64,000 bases of DNA from Tiliqua scincoides. Its lineage: Eukaryota; Chordata; Lepidosauria; Squamata; Scincidae. The stretch is from the NCBI RefSeq assembly GCF_035046505.1, contig NC_089823.1:229484604-229548603 (forward strand). The letters run 5' to 3'. The notes beneath the pieces were generated by a model, which did not search any database, had not been told where the DNA came from, and was given only the letters and a program-made list of their open reading frames with translations. Position numbers and translations under genes: made by a program. Positions 11,163 to 21,639 of this stretch are shown here, piece after piece (positions within the stretch are counted from its first letter, which is position 1; the number at the start of each line of letters is the position of its first letter).

Positions 11163-11545
11163 AATATGTTTAATTGATAATGAGCTCAACAGATAATAAT
11201 GTGTTCTTGTTGGTCTAAATGTTTTTAAACACATTATACCTTATTGTACAAGAAGTTATATTATACAAGAAGTAGCAGGTAATGAGGGTTAAACTTAGAA
11301 ACTGTGTTGATTTTTTAAAATTGTAGTTTTAAGGGTAAAGACAATGCTTTCTTCAGCATTGCAGAGCTGAGAGCTTTCAGTTTTGGATTCCCCACCCGGG
11401 GAGGGGCTGATGACAAGGAATCTGTCAGTCGGGTCTTTGGTTGTGTGTTTTGTGCAATGATTTACAGACGATGTGTAGGGAATGCTCACCTGCTGCAAGA
11501 CAGGTTGAAGAGTGGATTGAAAAAATTAAACCATCATGATGAATA

Positions 11546-11736
11546 CAGTGGCGTAACTAGAGGGGGTACAAAGCACTAAATTTTGCAGGGAGCCTCACCA
11601 CAGTGTGCAGGTGGACCCCCTCTTCATTGGAGCCATCCCAGACAGGGGGAGCAAAATGGCTCTGAAGGGGCCACTCATACGCTCTGCTGAGGCTCCCTGC
11701 AAAGCAGTGCTTTGCACCCCCCTAGCTACGCCACTG
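11546..11736. mobile_element. hAT MITE (cagtggcgtagctag family)
   Basis: A 191-bp element with near-perfect inverted ends: cagtggcgtaactagaggg at the left and cctagctacgccactg at the right. The flanking octamers gatgaata and gttgaatg match at 6 of 8. Subterminal gcactaaattttgcaggg is mirrored on the right. Siblings lie at 19.4, 30.0 and 31.5 kb. Confidence 0.85.
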
Positions 11737-12192
11737 GTTGAATGCACCCACAACATATGCCTTTGAGAATAGAAGGACTGAATAATATTGGTCCCCTCTC
11801 TCACTGCAAACTTGACATCTTCTGGAAGGAAGAAAGGAAGTTTCCTTGACGCATTGTATGCTGCAACTAACATAGGCAGAGGAACCCCTAGAAGTATCCC
11901 CATTGTCCAGAAAGCACAGCCTCACCCCAATTGGCAGGACAAAGAAGGTAGGATGCCACGCAGGCAGTCTTACCATGATTTTCCAACATGATTTTCCATG
12001 ATACCATGATTTTCCTACAGCTGCTAGGTTAACCCCTTTCAAGCGTTCAGAATCTATGACTAATACCAGGGCAAGGCACGTTCCAGCATCAAAGAATGAC
12101 TTATATGAATTAATTAGAACACCCTGCAGAGGTAAAGTTCTCAGTCCTATAGACATTCTAATAAATGTGTGTAGGTTGGTAGTATCTCAGAT
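11737..12192. other. Unassigned sequence with short local repeats
   Basis: Apparently unique. At 11,972-12,018 the phrase catgattttcc recurs several times, a local duplication. The 144-codon minus-strand frame at 11,722-12,156 shows no recognisable domain and overlaps the hAT end, so it is not called. Confidence 0.4.
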
Positions 12193-12874
12193 CAAAAGTG
12201 TAGCTACTGGGGAGTGCAGCAAGTATTGCAGGTGCCACATTGTGCCATGTAAGTGGCCCCTCCCGCTCGCTGTTGGAGCCACTCCGGCTGTCACTGCCCA
12301 GAATGGCTCTGACCAGTGAGTGGAAGGGGCGGCTTATATGGTGAGTTACAGTGCCTGCAATACTTTGCTGTCTCTACCCAGAATGGCTCCAGTGGCGAGT
12401 GGGAGTGCTTACATGGCTTATTGAGGCACCTGCAATACTTACCAGAACCAACACTAGAACCAGGAGACATCCAATAAAATTGAGTGTTGAGAGAGTTAGG
12501 ACAGACAAAAGAAAATATTTCTTTAATCAGTGTGTAATTAGTCTATGGAACTCCTTGCCACAGGAAGTGGTGATGGCATCTGGCCTAGATGTCCTTAAGA
12601 GGGGATTGGACAAATTTCTGGAGGAAAAGTCCATCATGGGCTGCAAGTCATGATAGGTATGTCCAAGCTCCTGGTTTTAGAGGTAGGCTAACTCAGAATG
12701 CCAGATGCAGGGTTGGGCACCAGGACGCAGGTTGTATCTTGTTGTCATCTGTGCTCCCTGAAGCATTTGGTGGGCCACTGTGAGATACAGGAAGCTGGAC
12801 TAGATGGGCCTTTGAGCTGATTCAGCGGGGCTCTTATGTTACCATGTCAACACTGCCCCATAGCTACACTACTG
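12193..12874. mobile_element. hAT-like MITE split by a CR1 fragment
   Basis: The left side (aagtgtagctactgggg) and right end (catagctacactactg) are inverted copies. Subterminal caagtattgcaggtgcc at the left is matched by gcacctgcaatactta before the break. The CR1 3' end at 12,441-12,843 sits inside, so the MITE is older than that CR1 copy. Confidence 0.6.
12441..12843 (+). mobile_element. CR1-type LINE 3' end, nested
   Basis: Plus-strand CR1 fragment covering the last roughly 65 codons of ORF2 and the 3' UTR. The protein fragment includes NTRTRRHPIKLSVERVRTDK, the C-terminus reads LEEKSIMGCKS, and the tail ends ggggctcttatgtt. It is inserted in a hAT-like MITE. Confidence 0.85.
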
Positions 12875-13203
12875 GCTCAAGCTTCAGGCTTTAGTTTAGA
12901 TTGAAAAAAATGCCTGTGTCACGATGCTGTCTTGAGTTCTGAATCCACATTCTTCGGACCCCTCCCGATTTTTAGGGTGTTTGCCTGCCTGCTTGCTGGT
13001 GATGTCATTTGCTGGAAAAATCGCCCTGGCTCAGAGTCCGCTTGTGTCAGAAAAGGTGGTGTCTCTGCCTGCCTGTGAGCCAGCAACCTAATTGAGCACA
13101 AAGCCCATTAATGTAATAGTCTGAAAATGGAAAGACCCAATTGCACCTGCAGAGAAAGATGAGAAGGAAAGATCTGGTATATAGATCTCCTTGCCAAGAA
13201 ATG
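12875..13203. other. Unassigned sequence
   Basis: No repeat ends, domain or RNA motif were recognised. Confidence 0.35.
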
Positions 13204-13291
13204 CAAGAAGCTGTCTTATGCCTTCAGGCAATCTAGCCCAGTGCTGTCTGATTGGCAGCAGCTCGCCAGGATCTCAGACAAACATCTTTTA
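13204..13291 (-). mobile_element. tRNA-derived SINE, 3' part
   Basis: Minus-strand tail of the tRNA SINE family also seen at 26.4 kb. Matching phrases are agaagctgtcttatg and ttggcagcagctcgccagg. The tRNA-like head is missing. Confidence 0.6.
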
Positions 13292-13299
13292 GGAGGAGA

Positions 13300-13545
13300 A
13301 TTGTTCCTAATAATATCTTAGGTTCAAATCTTTAAGGACTTTAAAAAGCATCACTAGCACTTTGAGCCGGGCCTGGAAAGTAACAGACAATCAAGTTCCT
13401 ATAAAAATCAACGTAATATACTCTCTGCGGCCGTTATTGGTTAGCAACCAGTTACAGAATTCTGGGCCGGCTGAAGTTTCTGAGTGCCGTTCAGAGGGAG
13501 CCCCACATAAATCACTTTGCGGTAGCCCACTCAGGAAATTTTGAA
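13300..13545 (-). mobile_element. L2-like LINE ORF2 fragment
   Basis: On the minus strand, broken frames give GLPLNGTQKLQPAQNS, then NNGRREYITL, then RLKVLVMLFKVLKDLNLRYY. These line up in order with the conserved region after the RT domain in L2-clade LINEs (LDYCNALYVGLPL..QKLQ..QNAAARL; FKVLLLTYKALH). Frames change between the blocks, so the copy is old and non-functional. Confidence 0.6.
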
Positions 13546-14373
13546 AGCGTGTACGGCTGACGGATTATCCCCCAGGGGCAGCACAGTTGGTGAATCGACC
13601 CAAACTGGGAAGAGGCCACAGATATTACTGAGAGTTCCAGAAGCAAAGCTTGGACCACGAGCAACTCTGTGTTGTACAATTTGTACCAGGTACACAATTT
13701 CTGTACTCCTTTCTGTACTCTGTGGGCAGATTTGTCACATATGGGCTTCACAGAATTATGCACCCTTCAAAACTACAGGTGGAAAAGCCTGCCAGCTCAG
13801 TGGCAACAATACAAAAGGCACAAGGGGAACATATCAGACCTCCTAGTGAGAGGTTACATTCTTTCCTTAATGCTTATGTCAATTCTTACCAACCGTGTCT
13901 TCTCCACAGAGGATCCGGTAAATAATCTTCATAGGATCAGGTAGATAATCTGCAGTACACACACACACACCACTTTTCATCATAGGATCCTATTGCGCAT
14001 GAAGGCTAGAGGTGTCTGTGCACCAGTGTACTGTCACTGAAGTACTGGGGGCCCAGCTGCAAAGTCCCCAGCCTGGTACTGTATTGAGTGTGTTACCATT
14101 GCACTGGCACTGATGATTCAGGGTGTCCAAGCAAGGCCTCTGATAGGCATGGGAACTCTGCCAGTGCCCAACCAGGCCAATCCCTGAGGAGTATCTTATG
14201 TGTATCCCTCTGTGTATCTTAAGATTACCATCCACTATATGTGGGTATCTGTCTCTGATAAGCTCAGTCATGATTATCTGTAGAGCCATGCACATGAGGT
14301 CCCCTCATACACAGTGCTTGATCCAGCAAGGCTGTTCTTAAGTTCTTAAGAGATGAGTAGCTAGCACGGTGAT
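13546..14373. other. Unassigned sequence
   Basis: Mostly unique. At 14,318-14,350 the end ttgatccagcaaggctgttc followed by ttaagttctta looks like a very short plus-strand CR1 tail. A short (CA)n run sits near 13,960. Overlapping frames of about 90-100 codons have no recognisable domain. Confidence 0.4.
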
Positions 14374-14521
14374 CATAAGAACATGAGAAGAGCCCTGCTG
14401 GATCAGGCCAAAGGCCCATCTAGTCCAGCTTCCTGTATCTCACAGTGGCCCACCAGATGCCCCAGGGGGCACTCAAGACAACAAGAGACCTGCATCCTGG
14501 TGCCCTCCCTTGCATCTGGAT
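14374..14521 (-). mobile_element. CR1-type LINE 3' UTR fragment
   Basis: Minus-strand CR1 tail starting cataagaacatgagaagagc and running through cccatctagtccagcttcc. It contains 3' UTR only. Confidence 0.85.
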
Positions 14522-14570
14522 CACACCATGACCACGAAGGGAAACATCTGGAGAAATGGAGGGTCCTATG

Positions 14571-14726
14571 GTTGGTTGGCAACCTTCAGTCTCGAAAGGC
14601 TATGGTATAAACCTACAGCACCCAGTATTCCCAGGCAGTCTCCCATCCAAGTACTAACCAGGCCTGACCCTGCTTAGCTTCCAAGATCAGACGAGATCAG
14701 GCATGTGCAGGGTAACAGTTGCTGCA
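14571..14726 (-). mobile_element. 5S rRNA-derived SINE
   Basis: On the minus strand a nearly complete 5S rRNA gene (about 14,609-14,713) is followed directly by the 35-nt LINE tail. The internal promoter parts are recognisable: aagctaagcagggtc (A box), gcctggttagtac (intermediate element) and ggatgggagactgcctgg (C box). Imperfect decamers gggtcctatg at 14,561-14,570 and gggctctatg at 14,727-14,736 (8 of 10) look like a target duplication. It is a retroposed SINE and not a working 5S gene. It could be transcribed by RNA polymerase III, but that is inference. Confidence 0.9.
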
Positions 14727-14799
14727 GGGCTCTATGAATTTCTCTCATAGAATAACACTTGTAAAAACCCCATTTAAAAAAATACAAAGGGGGGGGGTG

Positions 14800-14884
14800 G
14801 GAGTTATGGTCAGCATGCCTATGTAAACCACCTGAAGTCTACAAGAAAGGCAGGATATAAATGAATGAATGAATGAATGAATAA
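14800..14884 (+). repeat. SINE/LINE 3' end with (GAAT)n tail
   Basis: The stretch gtaaaccacctgaagtctac followed by aggcaggatataaatgaatg has the form of a squamate SINE or L2-like 3' end. It ends in about five GAAT units (14,860-14,882). The body is too short to assign further. Confidence 0.45.
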
Positions 14885-16087
14885 GGAGAATTTGGGGAGG
14901 TGTAGGGCCAGGAAAAGGAGGGTAGGACCTTGTGTGCAACTGCCACTGAGATCCATCCCTCCTGCCCTCAAACAGCGGCCTGTCCACCTTGTTCCCTGCC
15001 TTGCCCATTCCCTGATCCCTCCCCTGCACTGCCAATAAACTGCTCCTGCCACCACCTTACTTGCTCTGGTGCAGCTTGGGTAAGCCACTAGTGAGTGCAC
15101 GGGGCCTCCGGACATTGTTCTGCCTCCGGACATTTCCCCGCAGCAAATAATGGTGGCGTACCTTTTGCAGCACCACAGCAGAACTTAACAGCAGTGGATC
15201 ATGTAATCGTGAGGCTAGGACTGGGGTACTGGTCCATGTTGGACTGTGAGATGAGTTCAATGCAGAAATCTGAATTTTTAAAAAAATAAAGTACAGTTAT
15301 TAAAGAATTCATAATTGGTTTGCTCGCCTCTCTTCCTAATCCAAACATCACACAGAGTCAAATTAGCAAGTAGCGTACATTACTGTGGTCAGACGGCACC
15401 CAAGCACGGTCCCGTTTCAATGACAGAAAGAGTCTGTAGGCAATGTAGTCTATGGGTGTTTTGCAAGAGAAAGGAAATCCAAGCCCATTCCCCTGCAGAG
15501 AACAAAATGAGAAAAGTGCGGCTTCTGAAATTCTGTGGCCCACTCTGACCATTGCCATGGGAATATATCCATCTGCTACAGCTGTGGGTGCCTATTGAAG
15601 TCTGAAGCCCCAGAAGCTTAATTGGGGAAGCAGGCAAAAAGTTAACAGATCTGTGTCCAGCGAGGTTAATGGAGAGGCAAACCGATTAAGATGCAAAGAA
15701 AACCATCCTGTGTTCTCCTGCTCCCAATGCAGGAGCCATGCTGCTACTGGAAGGGGAACAGAAACATCTCCATAGGTGGTCTTCACCAATGAAAAGAGGC
15801 TCCCCATGGATACCAGTTTCTCTTTATGAGTATAAATACGTTGGCCCTATTTTTCCATTCACTAGCCATGATTGTTTACAGCCCTGGCTATTCGCAGATC
15901 ACCTGTTTCATATAATCTCAGGTATTCCTTTCCATTTTTGTCACACTTCCATGATAACAGGTGCTGTCCCAGGCAGCCTGGTAGTAGCTACAATTCAGTA
16001 GATATCACAGAGGCCAGCTGCTCCAATTTGCGACTTCCTGCATCATTCTGAGAAAGGGAATGCGTCAGTCATAACTAAGCAGGTAAG
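14885..16087. other. Unassigned, mostly unique sequence
   Basis: About 1.2 kb without recognised repeat ends or protein domains. Short open frames overlap on both strands. Confidence 0.4.
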
Positions 16088-16266
16088 CAGTGTAGCTGGA
16101 GGGGGGCAGAGTGCTCAGTCCACCAGGGAGGCTCAGCGGGGGGAGCAAAACGGAGCTGTATGGCTTTGTTTTGCTCCCCCCCACTGGGAAGGGAGGGGCC
16201 GCTTGCCCGCCCCACTGAGCCTCCCCACCGGAGTGAGTGCTCCGCCCCCCTCCAGCTATGCCATCG
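16088..16266. mobile_element. hAT-like palindromic MITE
   Basis: The ends cagtgtagctggagggggg and cccccctccagctatgcc are inverted, and the interior is also strongly self-complementary. For example ggagcaaaacggagc faces gttttgctcccccc. It is related to, but distinct from, the 11.5-kb family. No clear target duplication was found. Confidence 0.65.
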
Positions 16267-16375
16267 GGCTTGGGGCTGGCTCCATCCTTAGCGGCTCCCA
16301 CTCAATTCTTCAGTCAAAATGAATAAGTTGCACTCTGGAATGCAGGCGAGAGGGGAACCAACTGTGGTCCTAAAC

Positions 16376-17413
16376 CAGGGTTTTCCAAACTTTTCGGCAC
16401 GAGCGCTGCATCGTATAGCTGATACGGAGTTGAGGGCCGGAAAATAAATAAATAATAAATACATGGAGAACCGATGATTGAATACAATAAATGGGTGGGG
16501 GTGGAAGGAGGGGGGAGCGGAGGGCAAAATTGACTTGCACAGGAAGGGGGGGGGATGGATTTTGAAAAAGCATCAATGCAAACACAAAACTTTTTGTCCC
16601 AGTTTCTGCTCTGTTTTAACTTTAACAAACTTTATACAGGTAATCCCTCCTTATCCACTGGGGTTCTGTTCCAGAACCCCTAGTGGATAAAAAAATCTCT
16701 GTTTAAAAAGCAGTGGAAAAATAGATTTAAAAACCCGCTTCCAGGTTTCTTGCCCTCCATTACTCCTAATAAGGTTGTGTCTCGTCATTTACAAGGGTTT
16801 GATTCTGGGACTCCCTGTTGATAACAAAATGGGTTAAATAAAAGCAATATAAAAAAAATTAAAAAGTGTGTCTCTTCACAATTGTGGTTTAAAAACAACC
16901 TTTCTTACTGTTGTAGACAGGTGGTCAGCAATTAGAAATGCAAAGGATCCTTCGCCTGGCTCAGCTGAAGAATGGAATGATCTCTTGCATGACTGTCTCT
17001 CTACAACAGTAAGAAAAGCAGTTTTTTAAAACTGATTTTAAAGAGATGCATTTTCCTCTTCTCCAAGGATCATCACATTCCTTCTCATTTGCAGTGGCCA
17101 TTCGTGTTGAATGGCCGTGTATAAAAAAATCCGTGTATAAAAAAATCCGTGTATAACAAGGTTGGTGGTGTATATTCCAGGTCTCCCTGCGTCAGTATAC
17201 ATCTCATTCAGCCACTAGAGGTGCTGAATGTAATGGAACAATTTCTTACCATTACATTGTATTACATTCAGCACCTCTGGTGACTCAAGTATATATCTGA
17301 AAGTGCATCTTTTAAGTTATTTTTAGCTGCAAGAGGCTGGGGAACCACAAGGACTGGATAAAGTCATCCAGTGGACAAGATGTGGCCCATGGGCCAGGGT
17401 TCGGAAACCCCTG
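16376..17413. mobile_element. hAT-like element split by a Tigger-like insertion
   Basis: The left end is cagggttttccaaac and the right end ggttcggaaacccctg is its diverged inverse. The octamers tcctaaac and tccttatt outside the ends match at 5 of 8. A TA-flanked Tigger-like element occupies 16,637-17,170. The remainder includes a 25-nt inverted repeat at 17,210-17,285. No transposase was seen. Confidence 0.55.
16637..17170. mobile_element. Tigger-like (Tc1/mariner-pogo) MITE
   Basis: It starts caggtaatccctccttatcc directly after a TA and ends ttggtggtg directly before a TA. The two ends are imperfect inverted copies, and TA duplication is characteristic of Tc1/mariner elements. The right half, with cgtgtataaaaaaatccgtg, recurs at 37,330-37,489, showing it is dispersed. 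No transposase is present. Confidence 0.6.
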
Positions 17414-17451
17414 TCCTTATTGCACACCCTGAAGCCACCATGGGTAGGGAA

Positions 17452-17490
<39 letters not shown>

Positions 17491-18032
17491 CTTTATTTCT
17501 ATCCCACCCTTCTCTCTAAAGGGACCCAGGGCGGCTTACAACATATTAAAAACAGATTAAAACATAATATGTTTTAATCTGTTTGTTAAATTAAAAACAC
17601 ATTAACAGAAACCATAAAAACACTAGTCAGATAAAAGTCAGCATAAAAAAGAGCATAAAACAGCAGTTCATAGAGGAATCAGGCCTGTAAAAAACAACTA
17701 AAAGATGTATAAAAGATGTTAAAAAGGCCATGAAGTCAGAAGGCTTGTTTAAAGAGCAGGGTCTTCAGGCCTCGCAGAAAAGTCTCAAGAGAGGGAGCCT
17801 TTCTCAAATCAAGGGGAAGGGAGTTCCATAACGTTGGTGCCACTACTGAGAAGGCCCTGTTTCTTGCCGCCCCCCTCCCACGTACCTCCTTAGGCGGCGG
17901 CACTTGTAAAAAGGCCTTCTCTGATGACCTGAGAGGACAAGCCGGATTGTACGGGAGTAGGCGATCTCTAAGATACCCTGGCCCATAGCAGTATAGGGCT
18001 TTAAAGGTCAAAAGGGACTTGCACTGGCCCAA
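17452..18032 (-). mobile_element. L2-like LINE 3' end with (ATT)n tail
   Basis: Minus-strand L2-clade LINE covering the ORF2 C-terminus, a roughly 240-bp AT-rich 3' UTR and the conserved end gccgccctgggtccc. It finishes in an (ATT)n microsatellite, which is the (AAT)n run at 17,452-17,490 on the plus strand. It is 5'-truncated near 18,030, where a hAT fragment begins. Confidence 0.85.
17736..18032 (-). pseudogene. L2-like LINE ORF2 C-terminus
   Basis: An open 98-codon frame encodes the last part of an L2-clade ORF2 protein. Recognisable blocks are LTFKALYCYGPGYLRDRLLP near the N-end, AFSVVAPTLWNSLPLDLRKA in the middle, and PSLETFLRGLKTLLFKQAF at the C-end. The reverse-transcriptase catalytic core is not included. 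The frame is intact over this stretch, so the copy is moderately young, but it is only a fragment. The listed start is an internal or flanking methionine. Confidence 0.85.
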
Positions 18033-18233
18033 ATGTGGGTCAGGATTGCACCCTCAATTTGATTTTTTGTGTGTGGGGAGTGTTAAAAATTTTCCTGTGT
18101 GTTGATGTGACTTCAGGCTGATCACTACCAGGTACCTGATCACTACCAGGTTAATGACATCACTTTTGGTGGATCCTGACAGATTGTCATTCTAAAAAGT
18201 GGGTCCCAGTGCGAAAGCATTTGAGAAGCACTG
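18033..18233 (-). mobile_element. hAT MITE (cagtggttctcaaac family)
   Basis: The right end tttgagaagcactg is the inverse of the hAT end cagtgcttctcaaa. Read on the minus strand, ctgggacccactttttagaa and what follows match the element at 47,312-47,655. The far end is lost at the junction with the L2-like LINE. Confidence 0.65.
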
Positions 18234-18268
18234 ATTTATGAGATTGTTTTTGGTGCTTACCCAATTAT

Positions 18269-18446
18269 GGACCCAATCCTATCCAACTTTCCAGGACTGA
18301 TGCAGCCACAGTGCAGGTCTGAGGTAAGGGAACAAATATTCTCCTACCCTGAGGATGCCTTCATGACTGCCCTTCACTAGAGGATGCAACTTGTGCTCCA
18401 TTGGCACAGCTCCATCATTGCTAGAAAGTTGGGTAGGATTGGGCCC
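18269..18446. mobile_element. MITE-A (gggcccaatcctatcc family)
   Basis: Complete 178-bp copy. The left arm ggacccaatcctatccaac and right arm gttgggtaggattgggccc match in inverted orientation at about 23 of 26 positions. Partial relatives lie at 20.0, 27.6, 29.6 and 35.4 kb. It is a non-coding, non-autonomous DNA transposon, and the superfamily was not determined. Confidence 0.7.
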
Positions 18447-19299
18447 TATGTATATCACATAGGGTTTTTTTTCCCCGAGAAAAGAGGTAGACAAAGTTAT
18501 TTCTGTGCCTTTAATACTAGAGGAAACAACCCAACTTCCCATTGCAAATTTAGAAGAGTCGACTCACCAATAATAGGATTTGCTATCCATTCCCAACATG
18601 GTTTTGCTTTGGAGATAGCCCATGGTCCAACTATTTGACTCAGTTGGAGCTGATCTCTGCAAAACCGAAATAGGAAGAAGAATAAGATAAATAATATGAG
18701 GTTTCTGGAGACATCATTGGTTGAAAAATAGATTCCATTTCATTTTGTAACTGTCTTCCTAGAAGAGAGGAGACGTTGTAAAGAACCAGTGTGCTGACGA
18801 CAACAGACATAACTGCTAAACAATCCCGGTGCACACATGGAAAAACACTTTTTCCAACAGAATGCCTGAATTTGCTTTTTACCCACATGAACTGGCCTTT
18901 GTAGTCTCTGCCCATTCTACTAAGCATTAGAGAGGAACATCTGTCAAGGGTTACAAACCATCCAGTTAACTAGTCTAACCAGTAATACCATGTTCCATCT
19001 GGAAACCAGGATCTGGAATCTGAAAAGCTATTGAACTTCAGTTTCTTTGAGGCTGTGACCATTATCCACCAGATTCTGTTTAGTCGTTGCTTCTGTTCTA
19101 GGGGACAGTTACCCCAGGAACCATCTGCTCCCACATGAATCTTCCTGGCCCTTGATGTCAGAGGACTTGCTCTTGGTTGCGTCTGTGAAATCAGACAAGC
19201 AGATACATTTTTTTTTTCCAATGCTAGAGCTGAGATTGTGGAATATCTTCCCTGAAGATGCACTAAACTCCCTCTTTTTGTATTTGTAGATGTTTTAGG
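18447..19299. other. Unassigned, mostly unique sequence
   Basis: No recognised repeat ends or protein domains. A 132-codon minus-strand frame at 18,970-19,368 runs into a SINE head and shows no recognisable domain. Confidence 0.4.
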
Positions 19300-19380
19300 G
19301 TTTGAGATGGACTCTTTCCAGCCTGATGAACCTGGGACCATCAGCATGCAAAGCATGTACTCTATCACTGAACTATGGTC
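19300..19380 (-). mobile_element. tRNA-derived SINE head
   Basis: On the minus strand ccatagttcagtgatagag (A-box region) is followed by atgctttgcatgc and the B-box-like ggtcccaggttc. This is the promoter head of the squamate tRNA SINE whose body is seen at 13.2 and 26.4 kb. The body here is diverged or lost. Confidence 0.6.
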
Positions 19381-19500
19381 TAGTGCCTTAGCTAGAGGGG
19401 ATGCAAAATACTAAGTTTTGCGGAGAGCCTAACTGCTGTGTGCTATCAGCCCTTCCCCTTCGGAGCCATTCTGGACAGTGGGAGCAAAACAGAGGTGAAC
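19381..19500 (+). mobile_element. hAT MITE fragment (cagtggcgtagctag family)
   Basis: The left half reads tagtgccttagctagaggg, then tactaagttttgcggagagc and ggagccattctggacagtgg, matching the 30.0- and 31.5-kb copies. The right inverted end was not found. Confidence 0.6.
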
Positions 19501-19858
19501 ACCACTGCTGTAGCTCCATCCCCAAACCCCTGGGGCAGGCAACAGCAGTGGGGATTGTCAGACACCTGGCAGAACAAACAGACATGGTTGGTGGGTTGCT
19601 TTGAGATGATGCAGTTGTGTCATGTAGGCTTGATCTTGATTGAGGTTCCATCTCCAGATACCTTGGAGATGACAGCCTTCAACCTCTTGATGAAGGAAAT
19701 GAGCCCTGAACAATCTGAAGCGGAATGGTTCAAAGGGCAGCCATTTGCCCTTCACAGTTTAGACCTGTGAAGGGAATCAACGTTCTTCTGATTTTAGTAG
19801 TCTCAGTTATTTAAGTAGCTAACCACTTGGTGTCAGGAAATCTTGGAAGACAGTTTTA

Positions 19859-19861
<3 letters not shown>

Positions 19862-19898
<37 letters not shown>
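19862..19898. repeat. (GA)n microsatellite
   Basis: A pure GA run of about 18 units. Its purity suggests it is likely polymorphic. Confidence 0.95.
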
Positions 19899-19899
<1 letters not shown>

Positions 19900-20026
19900 A
19901 CCTGCAAATGCAAGAATAAGACAGAACATTATTTATGGAAGAATGTAGCCCTCCCAAATGTTTTTGGGTGTAAGTCCTCTTTGAGTTGGTTCTCGTCCTA
20001 CTAACAATTGTTTTCCAGCTAATGGG

Positions 20027-20340
20027 CAGCCCAGTCCTACCTAACTCTCCTGGCACTGATGCAGTCATGCCAGTGGAATGGACACTGTATCCTGTGGGGC
20101 ACAATTGTTCCCTTGCCTGAGGGCAAGCCTCAGCTGCCCCAATGGGCCTACTCCAGCTACTTTGGATCCAAGCAGGCTGCTTTACTGATGTAGGTCTGAG
20201 TGGACCCAGGAGGGTGGATTGAGGCTGTGAAGGCCTATTTTGCTCCCCCAGTTCTGCCTGCCCCCATTGCCCCCTCCCCCTTTGGGAAGGGGCCCAGAAG
20301 AAACTTTGCACCCCCTGATAAAATTCCTCTCAGAGGTGCT
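20027..20340. mobile_element. MITE-A-related fragment
   Basis: It begins cagcccagtcctacctaac and continues with ggcactgatgcagtcatgcc, like the MITE-A left half. Its downstream part, ctgataaaattcctctcaga, also occurs at 56,682-56,701. The right end was not identified. Confidence 0.5.
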
Positions 20341-20588
20341 GCTGGTAATGGCTGTGACTGGGGAGAGATGAACTGCAAGACTCTGGGCAGAAGGCTGCCC
20401 CCTTACAGTCTCCATTCTCTGAGTGAAACTGATCCCCAGGGGGTGGGAAGTAATCTGTGGGGAAATAATGCCTCAGTCCCCCTCTGGCCCTTCAGAACAA
20501 CTTCCTCCCTGAGAGCTGTCCAGGGTCCTGCAACTCTGATCTGCCTTGCCATTCTGCCATGGCCCAGTGTTGCTCTCTAGGCCTAGGG

Positions 20589-20760
20589 CAGGGGTCAGCA
20601 ACCTGCGACTCTAGAGCCGCATGTGGCTCCTTCAGCTGTCTGCTGCGGCTCCTCCCAGTGAAAGTGGCAAAGGGGTTAACAGGAGGCACCTGTGTTGGGA
20701 GGGCAGACTGCTTCCCTCTGCCCCCTGAGCTCACTGCCCTCCTCTCCCTTCACCCCCACC
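20589..20760 (+). mobile_element. hAT-like element, left end
   Basis: The end caggggtcagcaacctgcga and following gccgcatgtggctcc have the form of a hAT-type terminus. No matching right end was seen, so the true extent is unknown. Confidence 0.5.
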
Positions 20761-21035
20761 TGCCCCGCATTGGTTTCCCTTTTCAATTTTGCCATTCTGC
20801 AGGCTTAAGCTCCCTGTTTTTCCCTTCCCCAACTCTCCAGCAGGCTCAGCCAATCAGCATCCAGCAGGCTCCTGGCTTTTTCTAATGGAATGGCTCAGGG
20901 CCCTTCACTGGCTGATCACCAACCAATCCTGAGCTGCCCTCCTCCTCAGCCATTGCAAGCCCTTGCAGCCCGCCTTTCCTTGAGCAGGTCTCCACTCAGT
21001 GCAAGGAGAGGCTTTTCCTCCACAGCAGAGGAGAC

Positions 21036-21500
21036 ATCCTGTGTGTCTACTCAGTAGTAAGCCCCATTACAGCAGATGAAGCTTACTCCCAGGAAAGGGT
21101 GCCTGGGATGGCAGCCTTGAAGCCTGCTCAAGGCCAAGCGCAAGGATGGGTGAGTGGGAGCCCGTGCAGGTCTGTTCAAGAGTAAGCCCCGATGTAGTCC
21201 CTGGGCTACTCCCAGGAAGGTGTGGAGGGCTGTAGCCTCAGCCGCCTCCTGTGCAGGTCTACTCACAAGTAAGCCCCACTGTAGTCAGTGAGGCTTCCTC
21301 CCAGGAAGGTGTGGAGGGCTGCAGCCTCAGCCCCCTCCTATGCAGGTCTACTCACAAATAGTCAGTGAGGCTTCCTCCCAGGAAGGTGTGGAGAGGACTG
21401 CAACCTGAGAGCTCCAACCAACTTGTCTGCTCAGAAGTCCCGTTGTAACCAATGGGGCTTACTCCCAGGACAGTGTGGAGAGGGTTGCAACCTAAGTGAG
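21036..21500. repeat. Tandem array of a dispersed ~85-bp unit
   Basis: About five imperfect direct copies occur at roughly 80-130 bp spacing. Each has a gtctactcacaagtaagcc-like start and a cttactcccaggaag-like middle, ending in gtggagggctgcagcc. The same core phrases occur singly in the dispersed element at 59,282-59,371, so the array seems to be a local tandem expansion of that repeat. Confidence 0.7.
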
Positions 21501-21639
21501 GGAGGGCAGGCAGGCAGGCAGGGTAGAAGCTGGCCTGTGGCTGCCCCCCCTTCTTCTCTTCCCCACCTCTGGAGTCTGTGTCCTTTTTTCCTTCCAGCAG
21601 GGTGCCTCTGGAAGGTGGGGGGAGTTCTTTAGTATCCAT

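Noticed and set aside
11722-12156. 144-codon minus-strand frame as a host gene
   Set aside because: It begins in unique DNA and runs into a hAT inverted end; no domain recognised.
14609-14713. 5S rRNA gene
   Set aside because: The 5S sequence is fused to a LINE tail and flanked by an imperfect target duplication, as are its sisters, so it is a SINE and not a 5S gene.
21036-21500. CRISPR-like array
   Set aside because: The units are imperfect and directly abutting, without unique equal-length spacers, and the context is vertebrate repeat DNA.
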